Source: Apostichopus japonicus
Taxonomy: Eukaryota > Echinodermata > Holothuroidea > Aspidochirotida > Stichopodidae
Direction of reading: 5' to 3'
Length of the DNA: 64,000 bases
NCBI RefSeq assembly: GCF_037975245.1
Contig: NC_092576.1
Location: forward strand, 26,425,611-26,489,610
Shown here: positions 53,018-64,000 of the stretch, piece by piece
How positions within the stretch are numbered: the stretch's first letter is position 1
How the letters are laid out: each line of letters opens with the position of its first letter
Notes under the pieces: generated by a model
Seen by the model: the letters and a program-made list of their open reading frames with translations, nothing else
Databases searched by the model: none
What the model was told of the DNA's origin: nothing
Made by a program: the position numbers and the translations under genes

Positions 53018-56000
53018 CACTGACGAGGATGACTGGCAAGCAGTTCTTTCAACTCTTTTGCCCTTCACTGCTCAAATGACTGTCAAGGACAACGAAGCAA
53101 TCACCTGTGTGATTCAAAATGTCACCAACTTGGATAGTGATTCTGAGTAGGATGAGCAAATCCCTAACAGGAACTTTGACTTACCATGAACATTACAGTT
53201 CATGATTTATATTGATTACCTAAAAAAATGAAACCAAATCATGCCCAAAATCTTGGCAACAATGATATTACCTGTATCGTCATTAATGACATGTTTAATA
53301 ATGTGTAACATATAGAATATCACACTGTTGATAGTTCACTTCATACACTCTAAAAGCACAATTGTGTAATTATTTAACCAGGATTTAGATCACATTGCCC
53401 AACACATCTCCTGGTCATTTGGACCAGAGAAATGTTTGAAATTTGACTTTCATCTGCAGTTATGTTGACCTTTTTCAGGTAAAATTAAACAGTAAAAGAC
53501 AAATTTCAAAATAATTTTGTGATAAAAAATAACCAGGAAATGTGTTGATATATGACCAAAATCCTGGTTTATAGGTTGCTTCATAAGTAAGTGACATTAC
53601 CATTTGAAAGATATTTCTTTTATGCTTTTGGAGTGTAACAGTAAAAAAAAGTTGCCTTTCACCATGGACATCTATACCTTTAGCAAAACCAACATTAAAA
53701 AAGAGCAGGATACAAAGAAATCAATTTCAGGATTACAGTATTGGAGAAAAGAACTTTGCCACACATGACATTACTTTTGTAACTAGCAGATATGTAACTT
53801 GTAATAATTATTATGTACAAAAGTGCACTCTTCAATTATCTTTGTGTAACCTTTACATCTGAGGCTGATATAAAAAACAATCATAGGTGATCTTCATAAT
53901 AAAAGTAGTAAGTGATTTCATACAGTATAAGAGACTTTATAGGTTGCTTCATAAGTAAGTGACAAAATACCATGTCCCTTTTGTTTAGTGTGCCTTCCTT
54001 TATATTTCATGCGATGTTTTGCATTTATTTTATTACACCAGAGACTTGTATTTCCATATTTATTATGTTATACTTTTTTACCGAGGAAAGGGTGCTGTAT
54101 TCTGGTATTGTGAAGTATGGATGACATGATGAAGTTATTTAATTTGTTTTCTACATAGTGTTAAGTATTTGACTGTTCCTGCCTTATCCATCTGTTATCA
54201 TCATTGCTAGTGTGATCACTTGTTTAGTACAGCAGTACACATTTGATTTAATCATATTTTGAAAACTAAAACTACATCATTTGTAATGCATTCCATTTTC
54301 TTCCATTTTGATTCTTTGCCATTTCAAAAAGAGTCTATACAGTCACTTAAGGATAGTATATCAAAGGTATTGTATCAATAGTGAATACACACTTTTCAGG
54401 CTAGCTAAGTTCAAAACTTCTTTTCAGATTTGGCAAACTCTTTCCTCAGCAGCTTCCAGTGTCTTCCTGATATAAATTCAGTGTGTTTTTTTTGTAAGCT
54501 TTATAAATATATTTCAAAACTGATCTGGCTCACCTTTGTTATGTACCCCTAAGTGTGTGCCAACCTGCTCATATCTAAAATGGTAAAAAGTTACTTACAT
54601 GAACATGGCACTAGATATGTACGTTTGATTTTGATGGTAATTTCATAAGGATTATTGAATGTTGAGTAGGCAGGGCTGAATGTAAAATCTTTTAAAAGGT
54701 GATAATATTGCACCCAGGAGCCTAATTTTCTTCACACCTGCACTAATAGAGATGACTAAAGGTGCATTATGTCATGAAGTATAGGTAGACCCACTAATAA
54801 ACATGTTTTATTCCTTTGCTGAACGAATCTATGCAACCATGTGTGTACATGTGTGGGTGGTTCACACCTGCCCTTTAACAGCAAAACCTCACTATGGAGT
54901 AATTTAAATGAACCTTATTAATTGTATAGGTCATTTTCAGATCAACACTTTTGGTAACTTTGGACAATTCATAATTGGTAGGTTGGTTAGTCCTACCAGG
55001 TACATTATAATTACCTAATAATCATATTAGATCAAGGATGTCAATATCATATTCTAGATAAGTGGGGTCAACATGGGTCATTTAGTTAAAACTAAGATTG
55101 TTTTCACAATTGGTATGTATATTGGGTTAATGAATCCTATTAATCAACACTGGCCCAACTTAAAGCGAGTTAAAACCTGGACCGCAAAACCTCATCTACC
55201 TACCTATTAATCAACAAGACAGAGGTCATTTGCAAAGAGTGAAACCTATAACTTACCAATGCTAGCTCAGATTCATTTCAAATGTGTAATACAGGTTAGG
55301 ACAATTGAATAGATGTTCATCAGAAATGACAAGTTTTTTTTTCTTTTTTGGAGGGGGAGAGACTAGTTAAATAGAAAACACCCTGCAATATCAGTAAATG
55401 GGCAATGTTAGTTTGGATTCTTTACAGTTAATCTGAACATTGAGCCTGAGAGCTATAGGCTATGCACTATATTGGTATTTTAAGAGACCAAAGATCATTG
55501 TAGACCAGAAGAAATCAAACAATAAAGATTTTGCAATATAGAAATTTACTTTGTAAATTTAATCAACTCCAAACAGTCATGATGTATCCTTGTTTATGAT
55601 ACTTCCTTATCAAACAGTAAGGGATCTTATGCCATCTTCATTCAACCTTGTATTTTATCTTTGGTTTTGTTGTTTTCTTAGTATTTCACAGTTCTTTGCT
55701 AACGAAAACACTTGCTACTCTACCTGAGAAATAAAGACTTTTGGAAAACAACAATTCACTGTCAATTTATGCTTTGGTGTGGACCAGTAAATGACTTATG
55801 CCAACCATATACCAACTGAGAAACTTATGGAATGTAAATACTTGTCACGGGGAACCTCAGCAGCAAACCTCATTAAAAGTGGTGTGATCAATTTTGCAAT
55901 AATGCAATGCATCCAGAAATATTCAATTTATCAGCCTACTAAAAACCATGTTCAAAATTTAATTTGAATCTCATATCACATGTCACTCCATACTTCTCTT

Positions 56001-56551
56001 TTTGGGAATTTGTCAATTTGAGTAAGAAATTGTACATGAAGTAACAGTACATGCCATTCTCCTACCTTTATGTTTGTAGAGTTCATGTGTTTGGGCTACC
56101 TGTACTGCAATATTTGATCTGCAAAATATCAAACACTGAAATGTTTCCAACCAGGGATTCGAATCCTGTTCGTGTCCTACCAAAGACATTAAAAATAGAA
56201 CCTACTTCCATTGTACTTGGTGCTCGGCATAAGCAATCGAGTAGGGAAAACAAGCCAGTAAACGACAACTGGAAAAAAGGCTGTCGCTGCCTCAACTTAA
56301 ACCAATGAATTAGAAACTGGACTGTAAAACCTCATCCAAATCTAAATCGAACCAGCACTCAACAAATCAACCAACTGAAAACCACATTTCAAATGTATGC
56401 ATTCTTTGAAGTAGCCCAAACTTCCTCTTGCCCTTCTTGATGTGTGTGTGACACCCCCTTGTAGCAGCGATATCTTGGCACTCCCAACTTGGATTGTTTA
56501 CATAGTTGGAATGTAGGTTGGGCATATTGAGCAGATGATTCCTATTGATTG
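53018..56551. other. long non-coding stretch with minor repeats
   Basis: No gene supported. A ~30-bp word (tataggttgcttcataagta then agtgaca) is repeated at about 53571 and 53938. Relatives of the 'gaacctattaattgt...ggtcatt' repeat family appear around 54880-55260. A short open frame at 53011-53149 (MLNTDEDDWQAVLSTLLP...) is acidic but lies over the end of the OB-fold gene in another frame and has no homolog known to me. Confidence 0.45.
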
Positions 56552-56850
56552 CAGTAGCGTAGCTATGGGGGAGTTTCCCCAGGTGCCACCTCTAGGGGAC
56601 GGCAAATCGAAATCAGCAGGGGCAAAAAGCAAAAAAGAAATGTCTGCAGTTTCTCTTGCACCCCAAAATGCCTTTTGAAAAGGGCGAAAAGCAAAAAAAG
56701 GTTTTCAGTTTCTCCCGCACCAAAAATGTGGGTTTTTTGCCATAACGGGCGCAAATTTTCGAGCAAAACAATTAGAAGGGGCGCCAATATTAGAACGGGT
56801 GCCAATTTGGTTTCTTGCCCCGGGCGCCACAAACCCTCACTACGCTAAAG
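56552..56850. mobile_element. 299-bp hAT-type MITE, 8-bp target duplication
   Basis: The ends cagtagcgtagctatggggg and ...ccctcactacgctaaag form a short terminal inverted repeat ((c)TAGCGTAG core). The element is flanked by attgattg at 56544-56551 and 56851-56858. CAGT(A/G)GCGTAGC-type ends plus an 8-bp duplication are typical of hAT non-autonomous elements. The interior is purine-rich and non-coding. It sits in a copy of the '...ctattgattgtgttaagg' repeat family, which re-joins cleanly when it is removed. Confidence 0.85.
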
Positions 56851-56858
56851 ATTGATTG

Positions 56859-57300
56859 TGTTTAAGGTCAAAAGAGGTCATATAGTGAAACCCTTGTAAG
56901 AGTGATAACTTACCCGAAGTAGCTTGAATTGTTTTCATAGTTGGTATGTAGATTGGGCACATTGAGAACATGGTCCCTATTGATTATGTTAAGAGATGAA
57001 AGGTCAAAACCTTGTAACATCGATAACTTAGTCAAAATAACTTGGATTGTTTTCATAGTTGGTATGTACGTTCGGTATATTGACTAGATGGTTCCAATTG
57101 GTGTTGTTAGTGAAAACTGTAATGCCCATAGCTTCATAATGTCTGCTTGAATTGATTCTATACATGATGTAAGGGTTGGGCCTTTTGAGTAGATGGACTA
57201 TACTGATTGTATTGGGTATCAAGAAGGGTTAAATAGTGAAAACCTTGTAGGCCTAATGGCCATAACCTTGTAATGTGAACTTCATAACAGAATTTCATTG
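56859..57300 (+). repeat. tandem units of the 'aggtcaaaagaggtcat' family
   Basis: Three units of ~130 bp share 'ttgttttcatagttggtatgta', 'tattgattatgttaag' and 'aaaaccttgtaa.a.cgataactta' (starts near 56858, 56978 and 57095). It is the same family as 48915-49300, which places related repeats on both sides of the 50-56 kb interval. Confidence 0.7.
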
Positions 57301-57636
57301 TTGTGAACTAATTGAAATATCCCTTTGCATTGCAAGTAAATTTATCCCAAGAGTTTTGTCAGAGTTGATCAAGTTGTACTCTGTGAGTGGTTCATGAAAT
57401 ATTTGCCAAAAAAAACTTGGCAAGGGAACACGACGCATCTTTGCATTTTTGGTATTGGCTTGCTATCAGAAAACCTACTTTCATTCTTGTCCAATAAATT
57501 TAAGCCAGCAAAAATTACAAGTTAAAATTCATTTAAATGTATCTTCACTGTGCACTACAATAACATGTATTTGCATGCAAATTCAGTTGTTCTAGTTGTT
57601 ACTGTATTCATGTTGAAATGTTATTGGTATTTCATA

Positions 57637-57830
57637 GATTGAGTATAAGTTTCCCCCGAGATATGATAGATTTTAATTAAGCCATTTTTGTTCATATGTA
57701 TTATTATTATTGTATAATTTTGTAAGAGTTATTTTGAGGAGTTTTGCAATACATTGTCAGCCGTTGTTTGAACGCAAGAAAACTCTTGTAAGGTCATTTA
57801 TAACTTGTGAGTTCGAAGCCAAGGACCCTA
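57637..57830 (+). repeat. interspersed repeat (partner at 4120-4370)
   Basis: Shares 'gagtataagtttcccccgag', 'ttttaattaa', 'cattgtcagccgttgttt' and 'cttgtgagttcgaa' in order with 4120-4370. Confidence 0.5.
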
Positions 57831-59068
57831 AATCCGGTAATTTCCCCCGCCATCCGCGGTTCGCTTCAGTAGTCACATATAATAAACATACACTTCAGGA
57901 GAAGTGGGTTTCACTGCTAAGATAATTAACTTGATTAACTAAGATACACATGCTGTGCAATACAACCTAGTATTATGTAAAAAAATCTTGCCACAAGTGT
58001 ACAAAATTATTAACATATTTCATATAAATAAACAGGTTTTTTTACATGACTTTCACAAAATTAGAATTTTGAATGGATTAATCTGTTGCGAGAAAATTGA
58101 AATACTAACAGAATGTCTGCGACCTTCACAAAGAAAAAAGTTTTAGCTACTTCTGTAAATTTTTAACCAAAGATTATATTTTTGAAGCCAGATTAGTCAT
58201 TATGAAGTCATTATAACGTAGCAGCCGTATGTAGATCGGAGATGTATTAATACATATGTGCAGAGTTTTAGGGTAACATCAATGCTCAAAGGATATCAAA
58301 GCAAGGCGACTTGACGATGCTCTTCAAACAGTTGAGAATAATTGCATATAAACATTAACCAAGCAAATACACCCGGAGTGACAAAGTGAACAGTTGTGAC
58401 ATCACCAAATAGTTTCCCATGAATGATTAAATAAAGGGATTATTTCGAGACTATCATCCTTGGTTCATTTCCTGGTGGCTCTGCCAGCAAGTGCCTCATG
58501 ACTGCTTAATCAAATGGCTATAAAATCTGTTAATTGTTTTAAAGTGCTATGGACAGGTAGGACCAAAAAATTCAATCAAATCGGTTCAAATTAATCATTT
58601 CACAAGAAATTGCATATCTTATACATAAATTTGATGACGTGCTGGTTTAAAACAAATTTATTTTCATGTAAATTCTTTGTTTTTGAATTGTGTAGCGGTA
58701 CAGTAGGTTTTTGAAAGGGTACAGCAACTAATGATGAAAAGGTTTTGAGTCTATACCCCCTATAAAATTGCAGCAGGATTATTCGTTCAAATGCTTTTCA
58801 GAGAGTAAGATTTCAGAGAAAATTGTAATTATTAGAATAATAAAAGGATTTTGAGAAGTCACACCGGTCATACGTCAAAAATTGAGCATAATTTTTTTTT
58901 CATGAAACTATGTTATGCCATAACTCAAAAAGCTATTTTCAAAAATTCAAAAACTAACCTGCTAAAATTTTAAAATTTGATGAATGTAAAAATTGTCCAC
59001 AGCACTACCATAACTACCAAAATCGAAAGCAAGTCAAATATCATTTTAGGACCAGTTCAAGTTCGTAT
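57831..59068. other. spacer, no gene seen
   Basis: AT-rich, no supported ORF. It is the 3' side of the leftward three-exon gene that ends at 59069; a possible AATAAA-type signal in the gene's orientation was not pinned down. Confidence 0.4.
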
Positions 59069-61058
59069 TTAATCATCAAGATTAGGATACTGAAACCTAA
59101 CATATTGAGCTGCAGGAAAGGCTACTCTTATCTTTTTAACAGCACACGCAGGTAAGGCCACTCTCACATGTCTTCCAAGAACACCCAAACACCATTTCAC
59201 AAATTGCCGGTAGGCAGCATATCTATAACGTCTACGATAAAAGACAAAAAATTGATGTAAACATAAGAAGATAATGGATTTCATGAATACCCATAAGGAT
59301 GGATCCTAAGGCTCAACTTACAGGGGTCAACATATGATGGATGTGTTGGTCAGTTTCAAATATGATTGTCACCTGCTTATTCTGCTCATTTTTATTGTTA
59401 AAAGGTGCTTATTTGGTCACATTTTGAACTGAAGCCAGAACAATCAATTGTCTGGAGACATTTCTTTGTATTCTATAAAATAAAGCAGATATAAGAAATT
59501 TTCATCTAAATATGATACTAAACAAAAACCCCAAAAAATCCAATCTCAAATTATCCTTACATAAAGTCTTTATAATGTAGCTGCAATTGTAGTCTGCATG
59601 TTTCTTTTATGATTGTTTTCCCGATCTTTTTCACATAAAGCTTTAAAAACAGTCCAGTATTTCACAACTGTTTTCAATGATCATTACTCCTGCTTTCACT
59701 GACATTAAAAAGGACAAATCCATACTTCAAAATACACCGCATCCATAGAAAATTGGAAGCAGATTATATCAACAACAACAAAATAATCTTTGGAAGTATA
59801 GCATTTAGGATCTAGATCTATAAGGATCCATGAACAATTGGAAACAGATTATGAAGAAAAACATGCGATTTTTTTTCACATTTTTGGTTTGTTTGTCGTT
59901 ATAGACCAAAATTCTTGTTGGTGCTTTTTGTTGACCTTAAACTTATACTCACTCGTGAATATCATTATTAGCTCCAGCTCCATGTTGTTGTTGGTACTGA
60001 AATGTGGCCACTCTCACATGAACATTTAGACACACTGGTTCAATCCTAGGATGATCTGTGATACACCCGACAGGTTGTGGTAGCTCATCCACCCTTTGCA
60101 TCACCTCGTCCATCTCCTTGCAACAATCACACCCAACAGCTGTCGGCATGATTTCGCAACCATTACAAGTACACCTGAAATATCAGGGGCAGAAAATTCC
60201 TGAGTTTACAAGTTGCAACTTATCGAACCTATCGACTACCGGCCGTTCTGGAAAACATGTACAGTTTGTTATGGTCAAGTTCTGATGCTCAGCCAATTTG
60301 ACAAAACTTGGCATATTTTTCTCTCAGATTTATACAAGGAGTACATGATAGGGATGTGAATAAAACTGGCGTAAACAAACTAGGCTTTGAAAAATTCTGG
60401 TGTATATCTTTAGCATGGAGAAAAAAAATTTCCACTCAGGGCTTCCCATGAGGTAACTTTTGGAACCCATAACTAGGTTCTGAAAGGGCTATTCTCCTGG
60501 ATTTTTTCAACTGACCCTTAACCATTTTTGGAGGACCCATTTGTGAGATGTTTCAGTCACGCTATGACCAATTCACTCGTCTTGACAGTGACAGTAGCCT
60601 AGACTCTGGCCTAGCTAGGCTAACGTTAGTTCGTAACATTTGGCCTGCTGTAGTCAGGTAGTGTAGGCCTACAGACTACTCCACACCGTGTACAGTAAAA
60701 CATCATGAAAATGTTACTTGAACATAATAACAACGTCAATTACGAGTAAAAAACTAAATACTAATATAGAAGACCGTTAACGTTTAATATCTGGGGCCTA
60801 AATTTATGGAATGTTCAAGTAAAGATATAAGTTCACCATTGCAATCCCTGCAAGCGTTCATTGCGTTCATCCTGGTTTTCCACTTCATTTTCCGCTTCGT
60901 TTTCGTCGGCAAGCGGCTCGAACTGGTTAGGAATAATATCTCCAGCATTTTCATCTTCGTTGATTTCGTGGTCTTGCAAATCATTTATCATAACTGGAGG
61001 TAGAATATGACAAATGAACATCCAAAGAGCCGGAGGAACTCTCACTGTCAGAAGCCAT
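59069..61058 (-). CDS. three-exon gene resembling the P2X7 receptor C-terminal domain (stand-alone protein)
   Basis: The leftward gene has three exons with canonical sites and matching phase-2 junctions. Exon 1 ends at 60837 (donor gtgaac) after IPNQFEPLADENEAENEVEN and ERLQGLQW. Exon 2 is 60174-59953 (acceptor tttcag, donor gtgagt), CTCNGCEIMPTAVGCDCCKE with IEPVCLNVHVRVATFQYQ. Exon 3 is 59231-59069 (acceptor tcgtag), YRYAAYRQFVKWCLGVLGR, ALPACAVKKIRVAFP, RFQYPNLDD, stop. The W-C-x-C-x2-C ... C-x-C-C block and the AYRQFVxW...LGR...PACxxxxIRxxFP end match the cytosolic zinc-containing domain of P2X7 receptors. Many invertebrates encode it as separate short proteins without the channel. The start is uncertain: an acidic MASDSESSSGSLDVHLSYST at 61058 is in a different frame from the rest of exon 1, implying a frameshift or a start further in (MINDLQDHEI). 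Function unknown. Confidence 0.72.
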
Positions 61059-62728
61059 TTCGTGCAGCCTAAGTACTGGCATCTCCTCATAACAAATGAC
61101 GTCATCCCCCTTTAAACAAAGGGATCGAAGGGGGTACAGATCATAACATATTACTACTCCCCCCCCCCACTTGTCGATTCTGCCACAGTCGGGGTCTACA
61201 CACTACTGATGATTACAATGGCACCAATGCAGACTCGTAGCCAGGATTAAGCAGCAGGTCACTGGGACCAAGCTTGGCGCGTTCAGAGGGGGCAAGCAAA
61301 TAAACCCTTCATGTGGATCCAATTTTTCCTACTGACCGAGGGGGGGGGGTGGTCGGAGGGGGATGGCCATCGAATGACTCCCCGGCTCTGGGTCTGATCG
61401 ATTGTCATATGATAGGGAGGGGGACTGGTTTGACCATCGATTTTAATTCGGTATTTTTTGTAGAGGTGATTGACAGTACAAATGTATGCTTGTTACAATT
61501 GTTTATATATCACAGATTTATGGAAATTCGCAGCAAATGCCCAAGAGTAGATTATGCCCAGTTCAACAAGGGGGAACAGCTGTGAAGGTCACATAAATTT
61601 ACATACACATTCCTATCTGATGCCAAATTTCTCATTTTATCCTGTGTGTTCTTTATAATTCATATCATCTTTGTAATTCATGGCATATACTTTGATTTGG
61701 TGGTCAGGTATCATTACATGTTTATGTTTGTTTACCCAAATAACCCATGCTGAGTGATTACCCTAAATATGTGGAGATTCCCAGTCAATAACATGGTACT
61801 GTATGGAGTTCTCATACAAGGGCATCGTTCTGTAAACCTAGGCAATGTGATTACTGCAGTTGCCAACCTCCGGAAAAGTTTTCTAGCTTATGTGCATAAA
61901 GTGTGTTGAGCCCCAATAATGGTTTTGGTTTAGAGCAAACTGAAACAAGTGGTTTCGGCTCTACGAAAATGTTCTGGTGGTAGAGCTATTAAGAAATTAA
62001 AGATCACTGGCTTAGTACATAATATATTTTCAAAACAGTGGAAACTGGTTTCATTAATATGACTCCAGAAAAAGAGAATACTGCCAAAGACTTAAAAGTG
62101 GTAGGCTATGTGGGGTCAGTGCTGTAGCACAAGTATCTGGCATTGTGGTTAGTCCAGCGCATGCACGGCGGCAGTCAATCAAGGAAGTTAACATTTGTGA
62201 AGAAAGTCTCTCTAACATGAAGGACGAGTTTTTCACTCCCCTTTGTTTAAAAAATAAAGACTAGATACGGAAAAGTTAAGGAACTAGATGTGGAAATCTG
62301 TGTGAGAATACTTATTAGAGAAAATACAGTTGTTCTCGATATCCTTTATGTTAGAGTCACAAATAATGTACCCAGGAGAGCTTACCACAAGCTTGCACAA
62401 ACGATGAAAGATCGAGTTGCCCAAAGAACACAAAATTGCAAACCGAAAAGGCAATAAAGGTGGCAAATTCAAACGTCATGGAACTAGATTTGGTAAGCGA
62501 ATGCATGTGATGAACTTTATATATACCAGTACTAAGGGTACTAAGGGTCTCAATTCAACATTTTGTTGCCTTTGGTTCAAGTCCTCCAGTAAAGAACGTT
62601 TGGGATATGGATAGGTCAATGATGGATATCAGTATAGGTGCTAGAACAGTAAGAGAATTTGTTGACTGTACCAACAAAAGCTGAAGAAAGACGGATAGAA
62701 TTGTTTTTCTCCACCGTTGTAAGGGTAC
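61059..62728. other. spacer upstream of the P2X7-like gene, no second gene seen
   Basis: It includes the likely promoter side of the leftward gene and C/G-tract sequence near 61150-61165 and 61338-61350. Short open frames at 61313-61585 and 62417-62614 have no motifs. Confidence 0.4.
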
Positions 62729-63005
62729 TTTTTACGTGACGGCCAAATGGCACTTCAAACCAGCCTACTCTGACAAAGAAACCTGAAAGCCAAGCGAGCC
62801 CCCAAAACCACCAAATGAAACATTGAACAAACTACAAAGGACGACCAGCACGCAGCGAAAAGAAATGCCCCTCCCCAGCAAACCAGCGTCCGAAAAAGGC
62901 ACCCCACAATTAAACGGGGGGAAATCGCCTTCAACCCGAAAGCAAATGTCACATTTCACCGCCTCCAGGACTTCCTGTCAACTCGCAAATTTTCCCAGAA
63001 AAACT
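62729..63005 (-). mobile_element. diverged LINE A 3' fragment
   Basis: Read leftward this follows family A from 'ggggaaatttgccagttggc' through 'gtcctggaggcggtgaag', 'ggacgctgg(t)gtgctgggga' and 'tgccatttggccgt' to cacgtaaaaa. A deletion removes part of the 3' UTR and many substitutions are present. It is a much older copy than those at 5.6-11.4 kb. Confidence 0.82.
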
Positions 63006-63028
63006 GTATAACATGCAGTGAATGAGCG

Positions 63029-63415
63029 TTTTACATGCAAAGAAAACGGAAACAGACAAAGGTCAACAAAACCAAAATCCACCCCAGTCTGTAAAACAAC
63101 CAAAAACCAAACTGAAAACCATAAACACAATTCTCTCACTACATAGCGTTTAACGTGACGTGAAAAGGACACGGACCCAAAGGCCAACAAAAGCAAAACC
63201 CCCTCAAAAAAAAACCGGCCCCAAAAAGCCAACTCCAAACCACAAAGAGAAAGAAATCCAACCCATACTATGTAACGACCACACATCCCCCACAACCAAG
63301 AACTAACTGACTCCAAATTTCATCCGGGGAACGCCGTCCCGATAGTAGACGACACGCTACAACACAGTGTGTGGTGAACGAAAAGTGGAGAGCAGCCGAA
63401 AACACGTCCGCACTC
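63029..63415 (-). mobile_element. internally deleted LINE B-like element (5' end joined to 3' end)
   Basis: Read leftward it begins gagtgcggacgtgttttcgg, then ctgctctccacttttcgtt (the first ~50 bases of family B). It jumps near 63353-63360 to 'gtcgtctactatcgggacgg' and continues through the ORF2 end, the stop and the complete 3' UTR to gcatgtaaaac. About 4.8 kb of the parent is missing, leaving ~390 bp with both family ends. It has no coding capacity and would need enzymes supplied by a full-length element. Confidence 0.82.
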
Positions 63416-63456
63416 AACGAAAGCAAACTACAAACAATGAATGTTGTTTTGTGTGC

Positions 63457-63566
63457 TTTTTACGTGCAAAGAAAACGGACCAAAGGTCAAGAAAACCAAA
63501 AGAAATCCCAGTGTGTTTAAGAACCACCAAAAAGCCAACTGAAATCCCACAAACAGAAACGTTGTT
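63457..63566 (-). mobile_element. LINE 3' UTR fragment, third related family or subfamily
   Basis: Read leftward, 'ttcagttggctttttggtgg', 'cacactgggatttcttttgg', 'ttgacctttggtccg' and the end ctttgcacgtaaaaa, followed by gcac, resemble but are not identical to the family B 3' UTR. It is truncated on its 5' side. Confidence 0.65.
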
Positions 63567-64000
63567 TAATTTCTGTGAATATATATGTATCACAAAGACC
63601 AAATCAAGACACACAGGAAGCTGCTGTGCAAAAACCTACCGAAAATAGCATCAGATCAGTTGCTAACCAGGCAGAAGAAGTTGAAGGTACGCATAACCTT
63701 AATGAATTACTTTTAGAGAAGTGGGTGGAAGATCAACCAATTCGTTGAGTATCAGTCCTACTAAATCTTAGCACATACATGTATGGGTGCACTTGAACTG
63801 TATGCTGAAATGTATCACCGAATCACCTGTCGGTTCCTCGCTATTAACAAAACCAGAATAAATTACTCAAACCTAGTTTGTGTGGTAGTAGATAATATGG
63901 GGTTTATATATTCAGTGCAACAGGGCAAAAGGGTGGGAAGAGGTCATTCAAAGACACCATCCTTTGCAGTGTAATTTTGAGTAGGTCACATATTTTTGAT
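63567..64000. other. right window end, no gene seen
   Basis: No ORF with support; short coding-like words are absent. Nothing else recognised. Confidence 0.4.

Noticed and set aside
1-64000. tRNA, rRNA, riboswitch or bacterial operon signals
   Set aside because: None seen; intron-bearing genes and animal transposons dominate and no cloverleaf with A and B boxes stood out by eye.

Overview
The window looks like transposon-rich intergenic DNA from a marine invertebrate animal, most likely a deuterostome and perhaps an echinoderm. It is AT-rich and intron-bearing. The basis for the placement is the mix of repeat families: Tx1-like LINEs, a Helentron with a protease-like and an endonuclease domain, a HARBI1-like element, a tnp2/CACTA-like element, and 'ggtcaaaggtcatt'-type repeats. 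The palindrome TAGGCCTA is also unusually frequent. Species placement is inference. I see no bacterial or viral features and no convincing tRNA or rRNA.

Layout: 1-5.6 kb is gene-poor with degenerate repeat pairs. 5.62-10.55 kb is a full-length Tx1-like LINE (family A) with a 17-bp target-site duplication, a frameshifted ORF1 and an intact ORF2. 10.84-11.45 kb is a 5'-truncated copy of A, followed by a broken HARBI1-like transposase (11.58-12.13 kb). 13.54-13.88 kb holds a small isolated domain. 14.59-16.82 kb is an internal A fragment split by a 1.36-kb terminal-inverted-repeat element with a 9-bp duplication. 17.0-19.65 kb is a decayed, unnamed transposon-like coding region.

20.25-31.18 kb can be read as one ~10.9-kb two-gene DNA transposon. 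It has inverted-orientation clusters of ACTTCGC/GCGAAGT motifs at both ends, a leftward spliced gene with a BEN-like C-terminus and a rightward spliced tnp2/CACTA-like transposase. The two genes are head to head across a CCAAT-containing gap, and both are broken. A mariner-type MITE sits inside the BEN-like gene.

33.9-34.8 kb is a ~30-bp minisatellite with higher-order structure. It lies directly before a Helentron-like coding region (34.9-48.7 kb) with the order protease-like, DUF6570-like, HUH Rep, PIF1 helicase, APE-type endonuclease. That region is broken by frameshifts, a TGA at the expected catalytic Cys codon, a LINE insertion in the Rep tyrosine motif and a 6.6-kb insertion. The larger insertion carries a second full-length LINE (family B, 40.20-45.33 kb) whose ORF2 is also intact.

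48.7-51.1 kb is tandem repeat. 52.0-53.0 kb has two exons of an OB-fold protein. 56.55-56.85 kb is a hAT-type MITE. 59.07-61.06 kb (minus) is a three-exon gene resembling stand-alone P2X7 C-terminal-domain proteins; it is the most host-gene-like locus here. At 62.7-63.6 kb (minus) three LINE 3' ends stand in a row, one of them an internally deleted element that joins the family 5' end to the 3' end.

The general picture is successive waves of nested insertion. The LINE families are the youngest layer: two uninterrupted ORF2s, a long perfect duplication, and copies cutting into the older DNA transposons.
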